Below, piece by piece: positions 1-13,700 of a DNA stretch of 64,000 nucleotides; positions within the stretch are counted from its first letter, which is position 1; every line of letters starts with the position of its first letter. Origin of the DNA: Anaeramoeba flamelloides (Eukaryota > Metamonada > Anaeramoebidae); assembly GCA_027625915.1 (NCBI GenBank), contig JANTQA010000057.1:6820001-6884000 (forward strand), read 5' to 3'. The notes beneath the pieces are model-generated. The model was given only the letters and a program-made list of their open reading frames with translations. It was not told the origin of the DNA and did not search any database. The translations under genes were made by a program, and so were the position numbers.

Positions 1-3000
1 TTCGATTGTGATTGTTGTGATTGTTTCTCCCAAGAAATTAGCTTTTTGGAATTTTTTTTTGACCATTTTTTTAACACCATCGATTTTACCTTCTTCTGCA
101 ATAATGGAAATTCTATACCCTGTACCAAATTTATTTTTTAAATGTAAGGAAGATCCAACACACCTTAGTTTCCCTGCCGCAATAATTGCAATTTTGTCAC
201 TTAAAATATCAGCTTCCTCCATCGAGTGTGTTGTTAATAAAATGACTCGTTTCTTTTTAGCCTTTTCAATAATTTCCCATACATGTCTTCTTGCGACGGG
301 GTCCATCCCTGTTGTGGGTTCATCTAACAGGACAACTTCTGCAGATCCTGTAAGTGCAATGGCCACAGACAATCTCCTTTTCATTCCACCTGAAAATGAT
401 CCAACTCGTTGGTTTGACACATCTGTTAAATCAACTTCAGCCAAACGGTCTTCAATTTCCTCTGGAATTTGATCCTTAGGCAAATTTTTTAAACCTGCAA
501 ACATCTTGATATGTTCTCTTGCGGTAAGCTCATCCCATAAGATATCATGCTGCGGGCACACACCCAGGTTATCTCGAACCTGTGAAATTTCTGATAAAAT
601 GGATTTCCCATATATTTTTGCAGTACCCTCAGTTGGTGGAAATAACCCGGTTAGCATATTAATGGTCGTTGTTTTCCCTGATCCGTTTGGTCCTAGTAAT
701 GCCAGTAACTGTTCAGATTCCATTGTTAAATAGAGATCATCAACTGCTTTAAAATCTTTAATAGTTTTTTTTAAAAAGTTCTTCCTAAAGATCTTTGTCA
801 TTCCATAAATTTTTAGTACCGAATTTTTAGATTCTTTCCCTTGGATTAACTTTTTTCGGATTCTTTTGACATCATAGTCTTCAAATTTTTTTGAATTACT
901 CTTCTTTTGAACTCTTTTTTCAAGATCAGAATCCGAGTTTGAGTTTGTACCTGTCCTAGAATTTGAATTATCACTTGAGCTTGAATCTGAATTGTCAGAA
1001 TTTGAAACATTAATTTTTTCATGCTCCTTTTGAACACCCTTCCAATATTCCTTTGTCAGGAAATACCAGGGCTTTTTAGCTGTTCCTATCTCTCCGGGAA
1101 CAACATTATCAAAATATATCGCCAAAAGCATATAAATTGCAAAATCTAATAATAGCCATAAGTAGCATGTTGACAAAGGGAAAATATCGGAAGTATCACC
1201 AATGTTTTTCCACTTAAGCCCAGGGTCTTCATCGGTTAATGTGTATTGTGCAAGATCATTAATGCCCTTTGAAAAAACAACAGGGCTGAGGAAGGCAAAC
1301 AAAATCCCGACTGCCTTTGGCACAAGATCAGAGTAAATTACAGTGGAAGCAACACTATTCAAAATTGTAAAGAAACAAAAGATTCCAAAGCCCACCATTG
1401 TAGCTGTCTTGGCCTTTTTAATTAGTGTTGAGAGGAAAAATGATAGTGCGACCACATTGAGACCAAATAGCATGAATAAAACAAAATATGTCGTAAATGA
1501 ATTGTTTAAAAAGAAATTAAACCCAAACATTGCCCCGGAAGCGATCAGAATGAAGATGGATAATAGGAGAACCCCAAAATTTAAAACAAACCACGACAGC
1601 CAATATGAAGAATCAGATAGACCCATCATCCTCATCCCAAACCTTTTTCTTGTTTCTTTTTCTTCAACAATTTGGGATAATTGGATAATCATTTGAAATA
1701 AGAGTGCCCAAAACCAAAAATTGGCCCCCTTTGAATTATTTGTTTGTTTGTAATTTGGGAAATAGTAAAGATATTAATATATATACATATAAAATAAATT
1801 CGATAAATTTTTCGATTTAATTCAAGATTTTTAGAATTTTAAATATAGAACTTTTTTAATTCCTGTAGTTCTTGGTGTTTTTTAAACTAACAAAACAGAA
1901 AAAATGTTTGGGAACCAAAAAGAAAAAAATTTCATTTCTTGATCAGAAAATAATAGTACTTTGAAAAAATTTCATAAAATCATGAGATTATACATAAATC
2001 ATTCAAATGTCAAAAAAAAAGCCAAAAATCTTGAGAAAAAACAAATTAAAAAGGAAGGTTTTGAGAGACTTATCAAAGTACTTTCTTTGTTGAACTTTCA
2101 GAAAACATTTTAATTTTTGGCTAAAAAAAACCTAATGCTCAAAGGGAGTTTTTAACAACCTCTCCCTTAAAAACTCAAAAAAGATCACACTTGTTTTCTT
2201 CATTGTTATTTGATCAATTTAACAAACTTAAGGTTTGCTATTTTGAAAACTGTTTTGTCTTTTTGTTCACAAGACAGAAAGAATGTGGCTTGAAGAATAA
2301 AAATAATTCTCGATCAGAATGAGACAGACATGAAACACAGCCCTTGAACACAACAAAAGTGAGAAATTTGGAGAGAAAAAAATGAGTTAAAACAGTGTGG
2401 TATCTATTAAAGATGACCTTTCACATACTAATATTTTCCAATTAAAAAATGATAATTTTTAGTTCACATTCCTAACATATTTTGCTAGTTTACAAGTTGA
2501 AGAAAATCCAAAGATCTTTAGAAGATCTTTTAGTTATGATATTTTTAGATACAAATTAAACTTCTTTAGTTAATTCTAAGACAAAATTTTTAACTCTGCT
2601 ACATTGATAGTTGCAGTAAAAATAATATTCATTTGGGAAATGGAAATAAAAATTTTAATTTATTAATTGGAAAATAACAGTTTTGTTCTAGTTTATTAGC
2701 ATTTTTACAGCACTAACTATCAATATTTATCACGCTTGTTAAGAAATGTGTGATAGCTTTGCACTTGTTATATATTTTTAACACACTAATTTTTATATTA
2801 GTGTCAAACAATTTTTTTGTTAGTTTTTACTAAAGTTTTACTTTTGCAAGATCTTTTCAAAAACTGTGACAAACAAGTTTTCGTGAGTGATGACAATACA
2901 ATTTCCAAACTTCAGGAAAACGATTTATGGTTCTCTCTTAAAAAGTTTTGAGTGAATCATTTATCAAAATTGCTTTACTTCAAATCGAAATCTGACAAAA

Positions 3001-4067
3001 GTTAAAAATTAAGAATTTAAAGAGATAGCATTCGACTTGATCACATAAATCTATTTTAAGTTGCCCATACCCTTTTAATGTTTTTGTTGTTTTTATTTTC
3101 CCACTTTTATCAATGATCTTGCAAAAGAATAAAAAAAATTATTTCATTGAAAGTGAAGAGAATGGAAATAAATACTTACAGCTGAAGGAATAATATCCGA
3201 GGGTGTTAATTGGGGATGTGGGTATTTCATATAAGTGATATCTAAATCTAAATCATAATCACCAATAACTTTAAAAAGAGCCTTTTGTAAAGAGATTTGA
3301 ATCGGGACAAACACATCGAGATAATCGTCAACACCAACATAAGTGTAAATAGTCGTCTCGTTGATTTGAATGAAAAATTTAGAGTCTGATGGGATAGTGT
3401 CAGGGTTTGCCTCACTATCAAACCTAAAGACAAGACCTGCGACAGTTGTATTGGGGTGATCAAATAAATATGTATCGAGATCTTCTTCAGTATCCACAGA
3501 ATGTATTTCTTTATCAGGCAAATCATGTTCCTGTTGGAGAAGCGTAATTACTTGTTGAACTTGTGGGTGTGATTTTTTGTTGTATGCCAAGGTTATACAG
3601 TTTTTATCAAATTTTGTGTTACATCTTGGAAATTGGAACTCTTCTTGTGGTTGGTGCAAAACTTTTTGTTTTTTTCAGTTTTATTATTTTTATTTGACGT
3701 TTTATTTATTGGTATTAGAGAAAAGAAGTGCAAGAAAAACAAAACAGTTCATAATTAACAATATTCAGACAATTTTTCAGAAAAGAAGGAAATATCTAGC
3801 CCCTTCTATTCAAAAAATAAAAAAGTTAATGGACAATTGAAAAAGATCGAGAGGGTATCTAATTGAAGATAGGGAAATAGTCTTACTTTTTTCGTCTTCT
3901 GACGAGATCGTAGATTGGACACTTTTACCCATAAGAAGCAATGCCAATTGGAAAAGGAATGGGATTCCGATCAATAAGAAAAAAGTGGTTTTTTTGTTTC
4001 TTATTAATTGTTTGTAGTGTTTCTCTAATAAAACAGTTGTTTGTCTTATTTTCCGTTTTATTGCCAT
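1..4067 (-). CDS. ABC transporter, subfamily A (ABCA), 5' part, runs off left edge
   Basis: ABCA-type lipid or sterol transporter half, about 797 residues visible. Exons read on the minus strand: 4067-3887, 3661-3180, 1728-1 (open at the edge). Joins: donors GTAAGA and GTAAGT, acceptors AAAAAG and TCAAAG, phases matching. Exon 1 gives a basic N-terminus and the first membrane helix (about residues 29-47); exon 2 a luminal domain; exon 3 starts GANFWFWALLFQM and carries the family hallmark EEKETRKRFGMRMMGLSDS, several helices, a Ser/Asn/Asp-rich linker, then the nucleotide-binding domain. Visible motifs: Walker A GPNGSGKTT (about 567), CPQHDILWDELTAREH, signature FSGGMKRRLS (about 666), Walker B VVLLDEPTTGMDP (about 690) and H-loop TTHSMEEAD. 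The motif set is intact, so it should be an active ATPase. Full or half size cannot be told because the 3' end is missing. The 5' start at the ATG of MAIKRKIRQ fits the family N-terminus. Confidence 0.93.
1729..3179 (-). other. Intron 2 of the ABCA gene (1.45 kb)
   Basis: Donor GTAAGT at 3179, acceptor TCAAAG ending 1729, phase 0 on both sides. AT-rich; no coding signal, no recognisable mobile element. The other intron of this gene (3886-3662) is only 225 nt. Confidence 0.8.
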
Positions 4068-4564
4068 TTTGATGATTGTCTAAAAATTGCTTGTTTAACA
4101 AAAAATTGTAATTTGAAAAAAGAAGTGATATTTATTTTGTCAAAAGATAAAATAATAAATGAAATGTTCTGTTTTTTCTTCAAAAGGGATTTGTATAGAA
4201 ATAAGAGAAACCAGTTACAGATCGTTCTTTTTGATCGGGTTTTTGTTTTAAAATTCATTTCAAAGTAGTTTATTGATTAATCAGTAAAATTTTTGGAGCA
4301 AAATTTATGATTTGATTTGATTCAAATAGATATAATCAAGAAATCACAACTATTTCTTCCACCACGTAACTTTCCCTTTTCCAAGCTTGTTTGGGGTTAA
4401 TTTCGAAAGGTGTGATTGAGAAAGAATTTTCAATGATAATCAGCATTTTTGATTTTTTTGAAAATTACAATTAATAAGAAAGAAGTTATTTAAAGAAATC
4501 ACCTTAAAACTACATTTATTTTTTTGAGTACTTCTCTGTTTACCCCTTTTACTTGAACAATTCT

Positions 4565-4990
4565 ATGAAAAAAAGTAAAATCGAAAAAAAAGTCGAAGAC
4601 AATTTTTAATTGGGAAACCTCAATGAAATCTATAAATGAAAACTAAGATCAATTAATAAAAGAAAAAATCAAATGATTAAAGATAAACTAAGGGATAAAA
4701 AACACAATAACAGTTTATCTAATACTCTCTTTTTTAATCATGGGTTTTGTTTGGTTGATCAATCATTGAAAAGTTATTGAAAAAACTTGAACTTTATTTG
4801 AAGATCTCCAAAGTAAGGACTTCTCGGATTTCAATAATCAAGTGGATTTAAATTGGATTAATTGATTCGATAAATAGAAATATAATGAACAATTATTTGA
4901 ACTTAATTTTTTTCTTCTTTTAATTGATTTTACTTTTCGTTTTCAGTGAGGTTCCCAATTACAAAACATGTTTCACTTTTTTTCCCATTT
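4565..4990. mobile_element. MITE-1 copy A (about 425 bp, terminal inverted repeats)
   Basis: Left end contains TTAATTGGGAAACCTCA (about 4607-4622) and right end TGAGGTTCCCAATTA (about 4947-4961), inverted copies of each other. They are extended outward by GTGAAA/TTTCAC stretches, so the inverted repeats reach about 40-50 bp. No coding capacity. The interior matches copies at 5634-6034 and 38709-39093. A miniature DNA transposon is the simplest reading; the superfamily is not recognised. Confidence 0.7.
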
Positions 4991-5029
4991 TTAATAGATT
5001 CGAACTTTTTTTTAAATTTTGTGGATGTT

Positions 5030-5190
5030 TTGTCTTTTTGAGATCTTCAAAATAACAAATATCAGTTTCAACAAAAAAAAATAGATTAAAAGTGTATGAC
5101 AGTTGGTTGAATAAGAATATAATGAATTATTCTTTGAATTTAACTTATTTCTTCTTTTAATCGATTTTACCTTTCTTTTTAAGTTTTTTT
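5030..5190. mobile_element. MITE-1 partial copy (right half)
   Basis: Sequence from the AGATCTTCAAAATAACAA stretch through AATATAATGAATTATTC to TTTAATCGATTTTACCTTTC parallels the right half of copy A (about 4800-4940). The left half and the left terminal repeat are absent. Confidence 0.5.
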
Positions 5191-5633
5191 TAATGTATAT
5201 AATTTAAAGACCATATTTAACTTTTTCTCCTGTTCTTTTTTTAAAACCTTGATGAAGTGTCTTTGAGAATATTTCATATAATAATCAATGAAAAATAAAT
5301 CATCAAAGTTAACTTGCAATATTTTTTTTATAAGAATTAATAATAAATTAAGATAATAAAATACAAATCTTTGAAAAAATTTATATATTATTTTTTGCAA
5401 ATGATAAAAAACAAACTTTTTAGTAAAAATTTGGTTTAAAAATATGATTACTTTTTTTCTTCAATAATTATTTTTTTCGATTTTCTACAAATAACAATAT
5501 TCACTGAAATTACAAATTGTTAGGATCTATTGTATTTTTCCCTGAATTTTTAATTCTGAGATAAATAATAAATATTTTTTCAAATTTGTCAAAAATGAAT
5601 CAGATAATTTATTTTGTTTAATATATAGCTGTT

Positions 5634-6034
5634 CTCGAAAAAAAAGTTAAACACGATTTTTTGACAGGAACATTAATGAAAACGAAAAATTAAATCAATA
5701 AAAAGAAGAAACAAATTAACTTCAAATAATTATCAATTATATTGTTTCCAATCGAACCAAAAAACACAATTTAAACCCATTTTCATATTGAAATTTTTGG
5801 TGTGGTTTTGGAGATCTCAAAAATAGTCAATTTTTTCAAAAAAAAATTGAATATTTGATCAACTAAAGAAAAAAACTGACCAAGATATACTATTAAAAAA
5901 CTTTTATTGGGTTGAATCATTCATATCATGTTTATTTATTTATTTATTCACTATTCTTTTGATTTATTGATTTTACTCAGAATTTTCATTTTATGTAATT
6001 TTCCCAATTAAAAACAGTTTTTTACTTTTTTCCC
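5634..6034. mobile_element. MITE-1 copy B (about 400 bp, terminal inverted repeats)
   Basis: Left end AAAAAAGTTAAACACGATTT, then GGAACATTAATGAAAACG; right end CATTTTATGTAATTTTCCCA, then AAAAACAGTTTTTTACTTTT, the imperfect reverse complement. It shares interior blocks with copies A and C (GGAGATCTC, TTGATTTTAC). More diverged than copy A. Confidence 0.6.
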
Positions 6035-7720
6035 AGTTTCACTTTTTTTCCAGAAATAGTAAAAGTAGTAAAAAATCACAAAATATTATTATTAATGTTA
6101 TAATTATTATTAAAAGAGTTATATTATTAATTGTCACAATTAATAAAATTATTTTTTTTTCTGATTTTTAAAGATAAATAAGAATAATTTACTTGGTATC
6201 AAAGGTTTTCTGAGCTTCTAATGGTTTAGAGATACTGAATTAAATTTTAAAAGTGTTTAGTATTGATAATTTCACCAATTAAAAAATTATATCTTCTATT
6301 AGTAGAAAAATTCAACAATTTTTGAAAAAAATTTGTATTTCACCACAAATATAAAGGTTGAATAATCAATTTTCAGCGTTCAAAGTTCCAAAATGTCTTT
6401 CTTAAATTTGTGAAGAAATGAAGATTCACGACTAAAAAATTCAATTTTTCTAAACAATTAATAATTAATGAATAGATTTTTTAGACTAATTATTTCTGAA
6501 ATGTTAGAAATATCTTGATGTTGCAATTATCCTAATAAAAAGCGAAAAAAAACTAATCCTTCTTTACGCTTTTAAATTGTTCAGATTATTGATTTAATCT
6601 TTGAAATTAAAAAAATTCAAAAAATAGTTAAATTTAGAACTTCTAAAGATGAATTATTAATTACTAGGATGTTTTTATTTTAAGTTTCTGTTTTTAGATT
6701 TGGAAAATGAATTATTAAAAAAAATTCCAAAATTATAATTTTTAATAGGGATCTTGAGTAAAAAAAGTAAATATTTATTCTTCAAAAATATTTATTCAAA
6801 ATTTTTAGAACAATTTGAATGATGTTACCTTATAAAACTTACACCTAATTATAACAAACTTTAATAATAGATACTTCGATTATAACTATAATCCCTTGAC
6901 TCAAGGAAATTTTACCTTGAATTATATATTTTTTTTATTATTGTGAATATTTAAAAAAAAATTCAGAGCAACTTTTAAGTTGCTGCTATGAACAGCTGTT
7001 AAAGGTTCTCAAAAAAAATCTTTTTTTATTAAAATCATTAATAAAATAAAATGAAAATTCTTTTTTATTTTAAAATATCGGAAAATGAAAAATACAATTG
7101 AATTTATGATCTCAAAATCAATTTTTGATAATTTTATACTGATTTTTTAATTTTTTTTTTTCAAAAATATTGTTCTACCTATTGATAGATTGTCCTTTTC
7201 ATCGTATATTTTATATATAAATAATTACAAGATGAACAAACAATCCTTTTTCCAATTTCAAGTAAGGTAATCCATAAGAATTACCAAATAATCTTTCCAT
7301 TTACTTTTCAGAATTTAATCTTGGTCTTTTTTGATTTGAATATTTTATTTGGTTACTTTATTAAATTCTTTAATCTGTTGAAGATCAACTGAAAGGAGGT
7401 AAACTTATCTTTTTAAAAATCAAACGAAAAAGTATATTTTTTTTAAAAATAACATAACTTTCAGCCAAATAACCGATTTTAATTTTGTTATCTCGAAGTA
7501 AGGAATGAAAAATAAAAAAAAAATAAAAAAAGTATTGTTTAAATGATAAAATTTTATTATAAAAAAATTGTAAGATCAAAAAAACTTTTAAATGGATCAC
7601 TTATCAATACAGTGCTACCAACACGCCTTCTAATGGGGGTGTCTGGAGTAGAATGATATTACATGTGATGTGGTGTGATTTGATTTAATTTGAGGTAATT
7701 TTTCCATTCTGAACGAGGAA

Positions 7721-10700
7721 TTATATCATTGAGAATATAGGTTTCTTTTTCCATTTTTCTAAGAATGCTCTCGTTTTCTTGACAAAATCGAGATAATCAT
7801 TTTTGTCTTTCAATAAGAAACCAAGCATCATCGAAGGATCAAGGTTTTTTATTTTCAATCGATAAATACAGTTTTGATTATAACTTTTGATATCAAATTT
7901 ATCTCTATTATGCGTTTCAACGCTTGTCTGCGTCTTGTGTGGATCTAAATAATATAGATTATTATCTTGCACCGCAACAAAATATAGACTAGTATTTGGC
8001 TTCCCCCCGACAATTCCTAACATTTGAGAAAAGGAAAAAATTTCTTTAAGTGGCTCCGAATATGCTTTATTAAATTTTTTCAAACCTAGGCGAATTGGGA
8101 CAAAAACAATCAAGGGCATCCAGTTTTCGTCTTCTTCTGGATCGACAATTTCTAAATTAATTTGTGCCCGTATTTTGATTTCTTTTTTTGTGGTAAATTC
8201 AAATTCATCAAAATCCATATCGAAATTATCTTCAAGTGCTTTGACTTCCCCTTCCTCTTCATCCTTTTCTCCCCCTTCTTCCTTCAAATCATTTACTTCT
8301 TGATGAATCTCAATAAATTTAATTTCAAGGCGTATTAAATTTCTTTTTTCTGTAATAATTATGCTTTCAGTATTATTCACATCGTTTTTCTTTTTTTCAA
8401 TTCTTTCTTTGGCCTTTTTTAATTCCTGTGCTTCTTTAAGAGTTGATTTGGTATCCTTATTTTGTTCTTTCCAATAATCTTCAATTTCAAAGTCATCAAT
8501 AATATCAAATTCATCATCAAAATCATCAACAGTTTTTACTTTTTTACTTTGAGTTAAATTTGGATTAATATTTTGTTTATCATCTTTTTCGCTTTCCGTT
8601 TCTTTTTCTTTATTCTTTACATCTTCCTTCCCACTTTCTTTTTCTTCTTCCTTCATATCTTCATTTTCCTTTTCATTTTCCCTTTCCTTTTCCTTTTCCT
8701 TTTCCTTTTCCTTTTCACTTTCCCTTCCCGCTCCCTTTTCGGTTTCTATTTTAGTTTCTGTTTTCTTAATTTCATAAATTCCCCTATCCAATTCGGTTTG
8801 CTTATTTTCCTCTTTAATATCATTGATTTCAATTTTTTTATTTTGTTTTTGTTCCTTTTCGTTCGTATTATTAAGTTTTTTGTTATTTTCATTCTTTATT
8901 ATTGATTTATTCGTCGAACTATTCGTCACTGTCCCTTTCTTCGTTTGTTTGTTTTCATTTATCAAATTAAATCCATTCCCCTGTTTGAATTCATTTTTTT
9001 TTTCTTTGTTTTCATTTACCTTTTCCTTCCCACCAATTCCGTTCTTTTTTTCTTTTTGTTTATTTTTATTATTTTTATTTTTAATCGTAATATTATTATT
9101 TTGTGATGTTAACCCATCAAATAAATCGAATACATTATCTAATCTTTTTGAAATATTTTCAATCTTTGGATTTTTTATTAAATTTATATCAATTCCGTTA
9201 TCGTTCTCATCGCCGAAGATTGGATTTAAATTTGTATTTTCAAAACCTTCAATGTCTTTTAATAAATTTTTATTTAAAGAGGTCTTTTTAAAACTCAGTG
9301 TAGACTTTAATTTTAATTTGATGTTATTCTTTTTCTTTTTTTCATTTAAATCCTTATATTGTTTGGATAAAAGCTCGTTCGGCTTTTGATAAAATTGTTG
9401 TCTTTTTTCATCAAATCGCATTTCCTTTGATCTTTCCTTTAAATAATTTAATTGATAAAATTTGGTATTTTTTTTTTTTTGTAATTTTAAAACTTTTTGT
9501 GAAAATAATTCAGAGTCTTGCCAGATTGTGATTTTTTTAGATTTATATTTGTTTGTTCGGCTTTTTGGATTTAATTTTAATTTATGGAAAAATTCATCAC
9601 ATAAAATTGAAGAAAAAAGCATTTTTCTCGGATCTAATGGCTTGGAATTTTTAGCTAAGATTTTAAGTGAATCAAGTCTAATACATGAATCTTTTGCAAC
9701 ATACATTTGGAAATAATTACTATGATTTTTTGATACTAATTTTCTTTTTATTTTAAATACAATAAATTTTTTGTTTGTAATTAATTGTTAATGGTTTATT
9801 AGTTATAAAATTATTTTATTTATTTATTTATTTTTTAAAGGAGAGATTATTTTAATAATTGTATTATTTTGTTTGATTATTTTTTTAAAAAAGGAGAGAC
9901 TATTTGAATTTTTGAATTATACGATTAACTGTGTATTTATTCATATGAACTAAAAGAAATAATTTATATCGTTATTAAATGATAAACTCGATCAAATAAA
10001 TTTAAAAAAAATACTTGTTAAAATTTTCATATCATATAAATGAGGTTTGGTCGTGTATTCATTATTAATGATAAAATGACTTTTTTATAAAGTTATTTTT
10101 GTTAAATTTTGTAATAATTGTCCAAGTTAAAAATAAAATAAAAGAAATAGAAAACAATTATTTTTTATTTTAATTTTTGTAACTGTATTTATTTTTTAAA
10201 AACTTTTTTTTGTTTAATGAACAACAAGACAAGAAGAAAGAAGTTATTATATTTGTAGTAGACTGGTTGAGAAATATAATTTTTTCCTCAAAATTATTAT
10301 TTCAATTTGAGATTATTAATATTTTTTTAAAAAAATAGTTTCTGAACATTTCTATTTTACAAAATCAATTATTTAGCTATGTATTTTTTTTTACAACATA
10401 ACCATTTTATTTGAGAAATGTTAAGTAAATAAATTTGGATCAAAACAGATAAGAAAGTGAATTTCTCTTTGAGAAGTTTAATATAGCACTGTAGTTGCTA
10501 TGGAAATATTTTTGGAAATCCTTTAGTTATGAGGCAAAGTTGGAAAATTTTCTGATCTTCTTATTTCCAATTCTAATTTTGTAAAATAATATGTTTTTTA
10601 CTTAGAAAATTTGACTTTTAAATATGTTATTAAAAGCTATTTTCGAAGAGTTTAAAATAATTTTTTTCCTGAGATTTTAAATCCCAAAAGATGGCTCGTC

Positions 10701-13700
10701 TCAATTGTTAATCTATTTGAACAAATAATTTGGTTCAAGGAAACAAATGATTAGTTCGAATAAAGTTCGAAAAAAAAGTCCTTCATTTTTTAGAGACTTG
10801 TTTGCAAATGGAGTTAATTCCATTTCTTTATTTAACAATTTGCATAAATTCAAATATTTTTTTTTTTTTTTTCTCTAGTTTCGAAAAAAATGCGAACAAT
10901 CTCATTTTTAAAAAAATAAAATAAATTGTTTGGTCTTTTTTTTTTTGGAGAAAAAAGAGAAAAAATCATTTTATAAATGAGGAGAATTTTAAAAGGTGAA
11001 AAAAACAAAATTAAAATTGGTAAAAAAAATAAAAAAATATTTTTTTTTTTAATATGTCAATTTGAGAATTTTTAGAGGAATTTTCAAAATTAGTCATTGT
11101 TAAGAGTACATAGTATATGTAAGGTTTTATATTTGATCATCTTTTTGGATGTTTCTAAATAAACATGAAATAAAAAAGGAAATAGAAACTATTGAAAAGT
11201 TGGATGATCTGGTTTGTATCGATGGAATTTTTATTAAAGTTTTTCTCTAATGGAACCAATTTAACATTTAATTTGAATGCTTTCAATCATTCCATTGAAA
11301 AAAAAAAGATCCTTTGAAGAGCAAGATCTTTTAAAGTCCCAGTTAAAAATAGCATATTGGTTTTGTTGGTTTTGTTTGTTTTTTTTTGTTTTGTTTGTTT
11401 TTTTATTCTTTGTTCTTTATTGTGCTGATTTAGATCCTGAGTTCAAAAAATAAATAGCAACCCATATTGTTTCATTTGTTCAACAGTCTCCTTGTTATAA
11501 TTCCTCTACTTGTATCTCCTTCCAGACTCAAAATAATGAGATTGTTCTAGTGCTAAGATGATATTAATCCTCGTTCTTCGAAGAACTCCATCAATATCAA
11601 CTTATATCACTTTCGAACAATATCATATTTCTCGTTTTTCCAAATCAAACTCAGAACATAACAAGGTGATTATTTCCAAATCGAACCAATAAAGATCGTT
11701 ATTCTTTCAAAATATTTTATATTAAATTCCTTAATATTGTTAAAAATATTTAAAAAATAAGAAATCATTTTAAAAAAAAATTAATTTCAAATAGTTCATA
11801 AAACTTTTTAATTTAAGAGTTGTTTGTAAAGAATTCTTCTTGATTTTTATTTTTAAATCTCAATGAGATTTTTCTCCTTTCTCATTTGGAAATTTGTAAT
11901 TGGTTCATTTAAATAATTTTTCATTAAAGTAAACAAAATCAATTTTTTGGTATTTTCATTGTGCAAAATTATAAAAAAAAAAATACAATAGATATCAGAT
12001 AAAACTATCGTCATTCAAAATCGATTTTTGGAAGAAAGAATATTAGTTCCTTTTTAATCTTTCTGATAAAACTCTAATATCTATTAAACTATTTGAAACA
12101 AGAATTTTGTTTCAATTTATTTTTTGATAGTTAGTTTTTCTTTTATAATTGGAGTCAAATATATCCACCTTTGATGATAAAATATCAGAATTCAAAATCA
12201 ATTTTCCTATTATTTCCAATTTATTAAATCGAAATTTATTATATTTTTTTCATTTAATTGAAATTGTTTTTCATTTTTTCGATTTTCATGTTTTATCTTT
12301 TTCTTTTATCTTATCGAAAAGAAAATGATGATAATTGAACCCATAAATTATTCATTAGAAACAAACTAAAATCAGTTTTCGAAAAAAAATGAATATATAA
12401 TGTTCTTAGAACTTTTTACTTTTCAAATTTATTACATTTTTGTTTTTTGTAGAATTTCTTTCAAATTTTAACAAAAAATTCTTGAACTTCATCAATTGTT
12501 TTAGATCATTGAAAATTCAACTTTAAATCGATAAAATTGAAATTTTTAAACCTATTTTCTCGAATAATGAATTAATTATAAAAAAAAATTCACCAGAACA
12601 CAAAATATGTTTTTTAATAATTAACCAAAACAAAAATAGCATAAGAAATTAAAATTAGAAAAATTGAAAAATTTATTTTAAAAAACTCATATCTAAAGAT
12701 TTTAATTTATTATTTCTTGTTTTTATTTTAAAGTACTACTAATTTTGATAAAAAGAGAATTTTGCAATTTTACAAGATACTGTTAAATTCCATACTAAAA
12801 TAAAATGTTTTTATCAGAAAATTCTATAAATAAGAACTAAAAGAAATCCCAAGAAATACAATTTTCTTTTTGAATTGAGTTTGTAAAGATCTTTTTATTA
12901 TTTCTACTCATTGTGAGAAAACATGATTTTGGGAATTTGAACTAAAAATTTTTCCTTTATTAATTGGAATATGAAACTAATTGTTTAATCAAAGGAAACC
13001 CTGATACTAAAAGATAGTTCTGTTAAAAATAAAATCAATCTATTTTTCATTTTATCTCAAAGTACAATAAGCAAGCTGAAATAATCTCTCAAAATATAAT
13101 TTTAAATGGATTTTGTGAGATCTTTCTTTTTTCTCAAATTTGAAACAAAAGATTTTCAAAAATTGAAATATAAAAATTTTATTTTATTAATTGAAAAATA
13201 GCAGTATCTTTGACTTCCAGATCAAAGTGTTTGCTTTTCAGCAACTACATCCAAAATACTTTAAACATTTTCCCATTTTTGGTATTGTAATTAATAGTAT
13301 AATTATAATTTGTATTTGGAAAATAAAGTAAAAAGAAAATGAATTTGTCACACTTTTGAATAAACTGCTGTTAAATTAAAATTAAAAAAAAATTAGAATT
13401 TTATCTCTCAAAAGTCCAGAAAGGAAGAATTTTATTAAATATTAGGAATTGTTATTTTCAAAAGATTTTGTAACGATCTTGATTTTTTTTATCTAATAAT
13501 CTGGGAAGAAAAATCTTTTGGATTCAGAATTTGATTTACATATTTTTGATTTTTTAAATTGGAAAACAATAGTAGAATTTAGCTGGGACAAAATTATTAC
13601 AATAATCTGTGTTTTTGGATTTTTAAAGGAAATTTATGAGATTTAAGTAAACAAACATTGATTTTTGAAATCTTTTGATTGCTTGGTTAATGAAGTAACA

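Larger units (their letters stand above)
4068..7720. other. Intergenic region with terminal-inverted-repeat elements
   Basis: Lies between the ATG4 3' end and the ABCA 5' end, both on the minus strand. Holds two full copies and one partial copy of repeat family MITE-1 (listed separately). Small open frames inside are low-complexity and start with TTG or ATG by chance; none looks coding. About 6.1-7.7 kb shows nothing beyond AT-rich sequence. Confidence 0.7.

Noticed and set aside
8-733. Plus-strand open frames at the left edge
   Set aside because: They are antisense to the ABCA nucleotide-binding domain, whose minus-strand frame carries all ABC motifs.
4041-4268. Small overlapping open frames on both strands just upstream of the ABCA start
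   Set aside because: Low-complexity Lys/Phe/Ile sequences that mirror each other; no sign of coding selection.
8573-9389. Long Phe-rich plus-strand frames
   Set aside because: Shadows of the Lys/Glu/Asn-rich insert of ATG4 on the minus strand.
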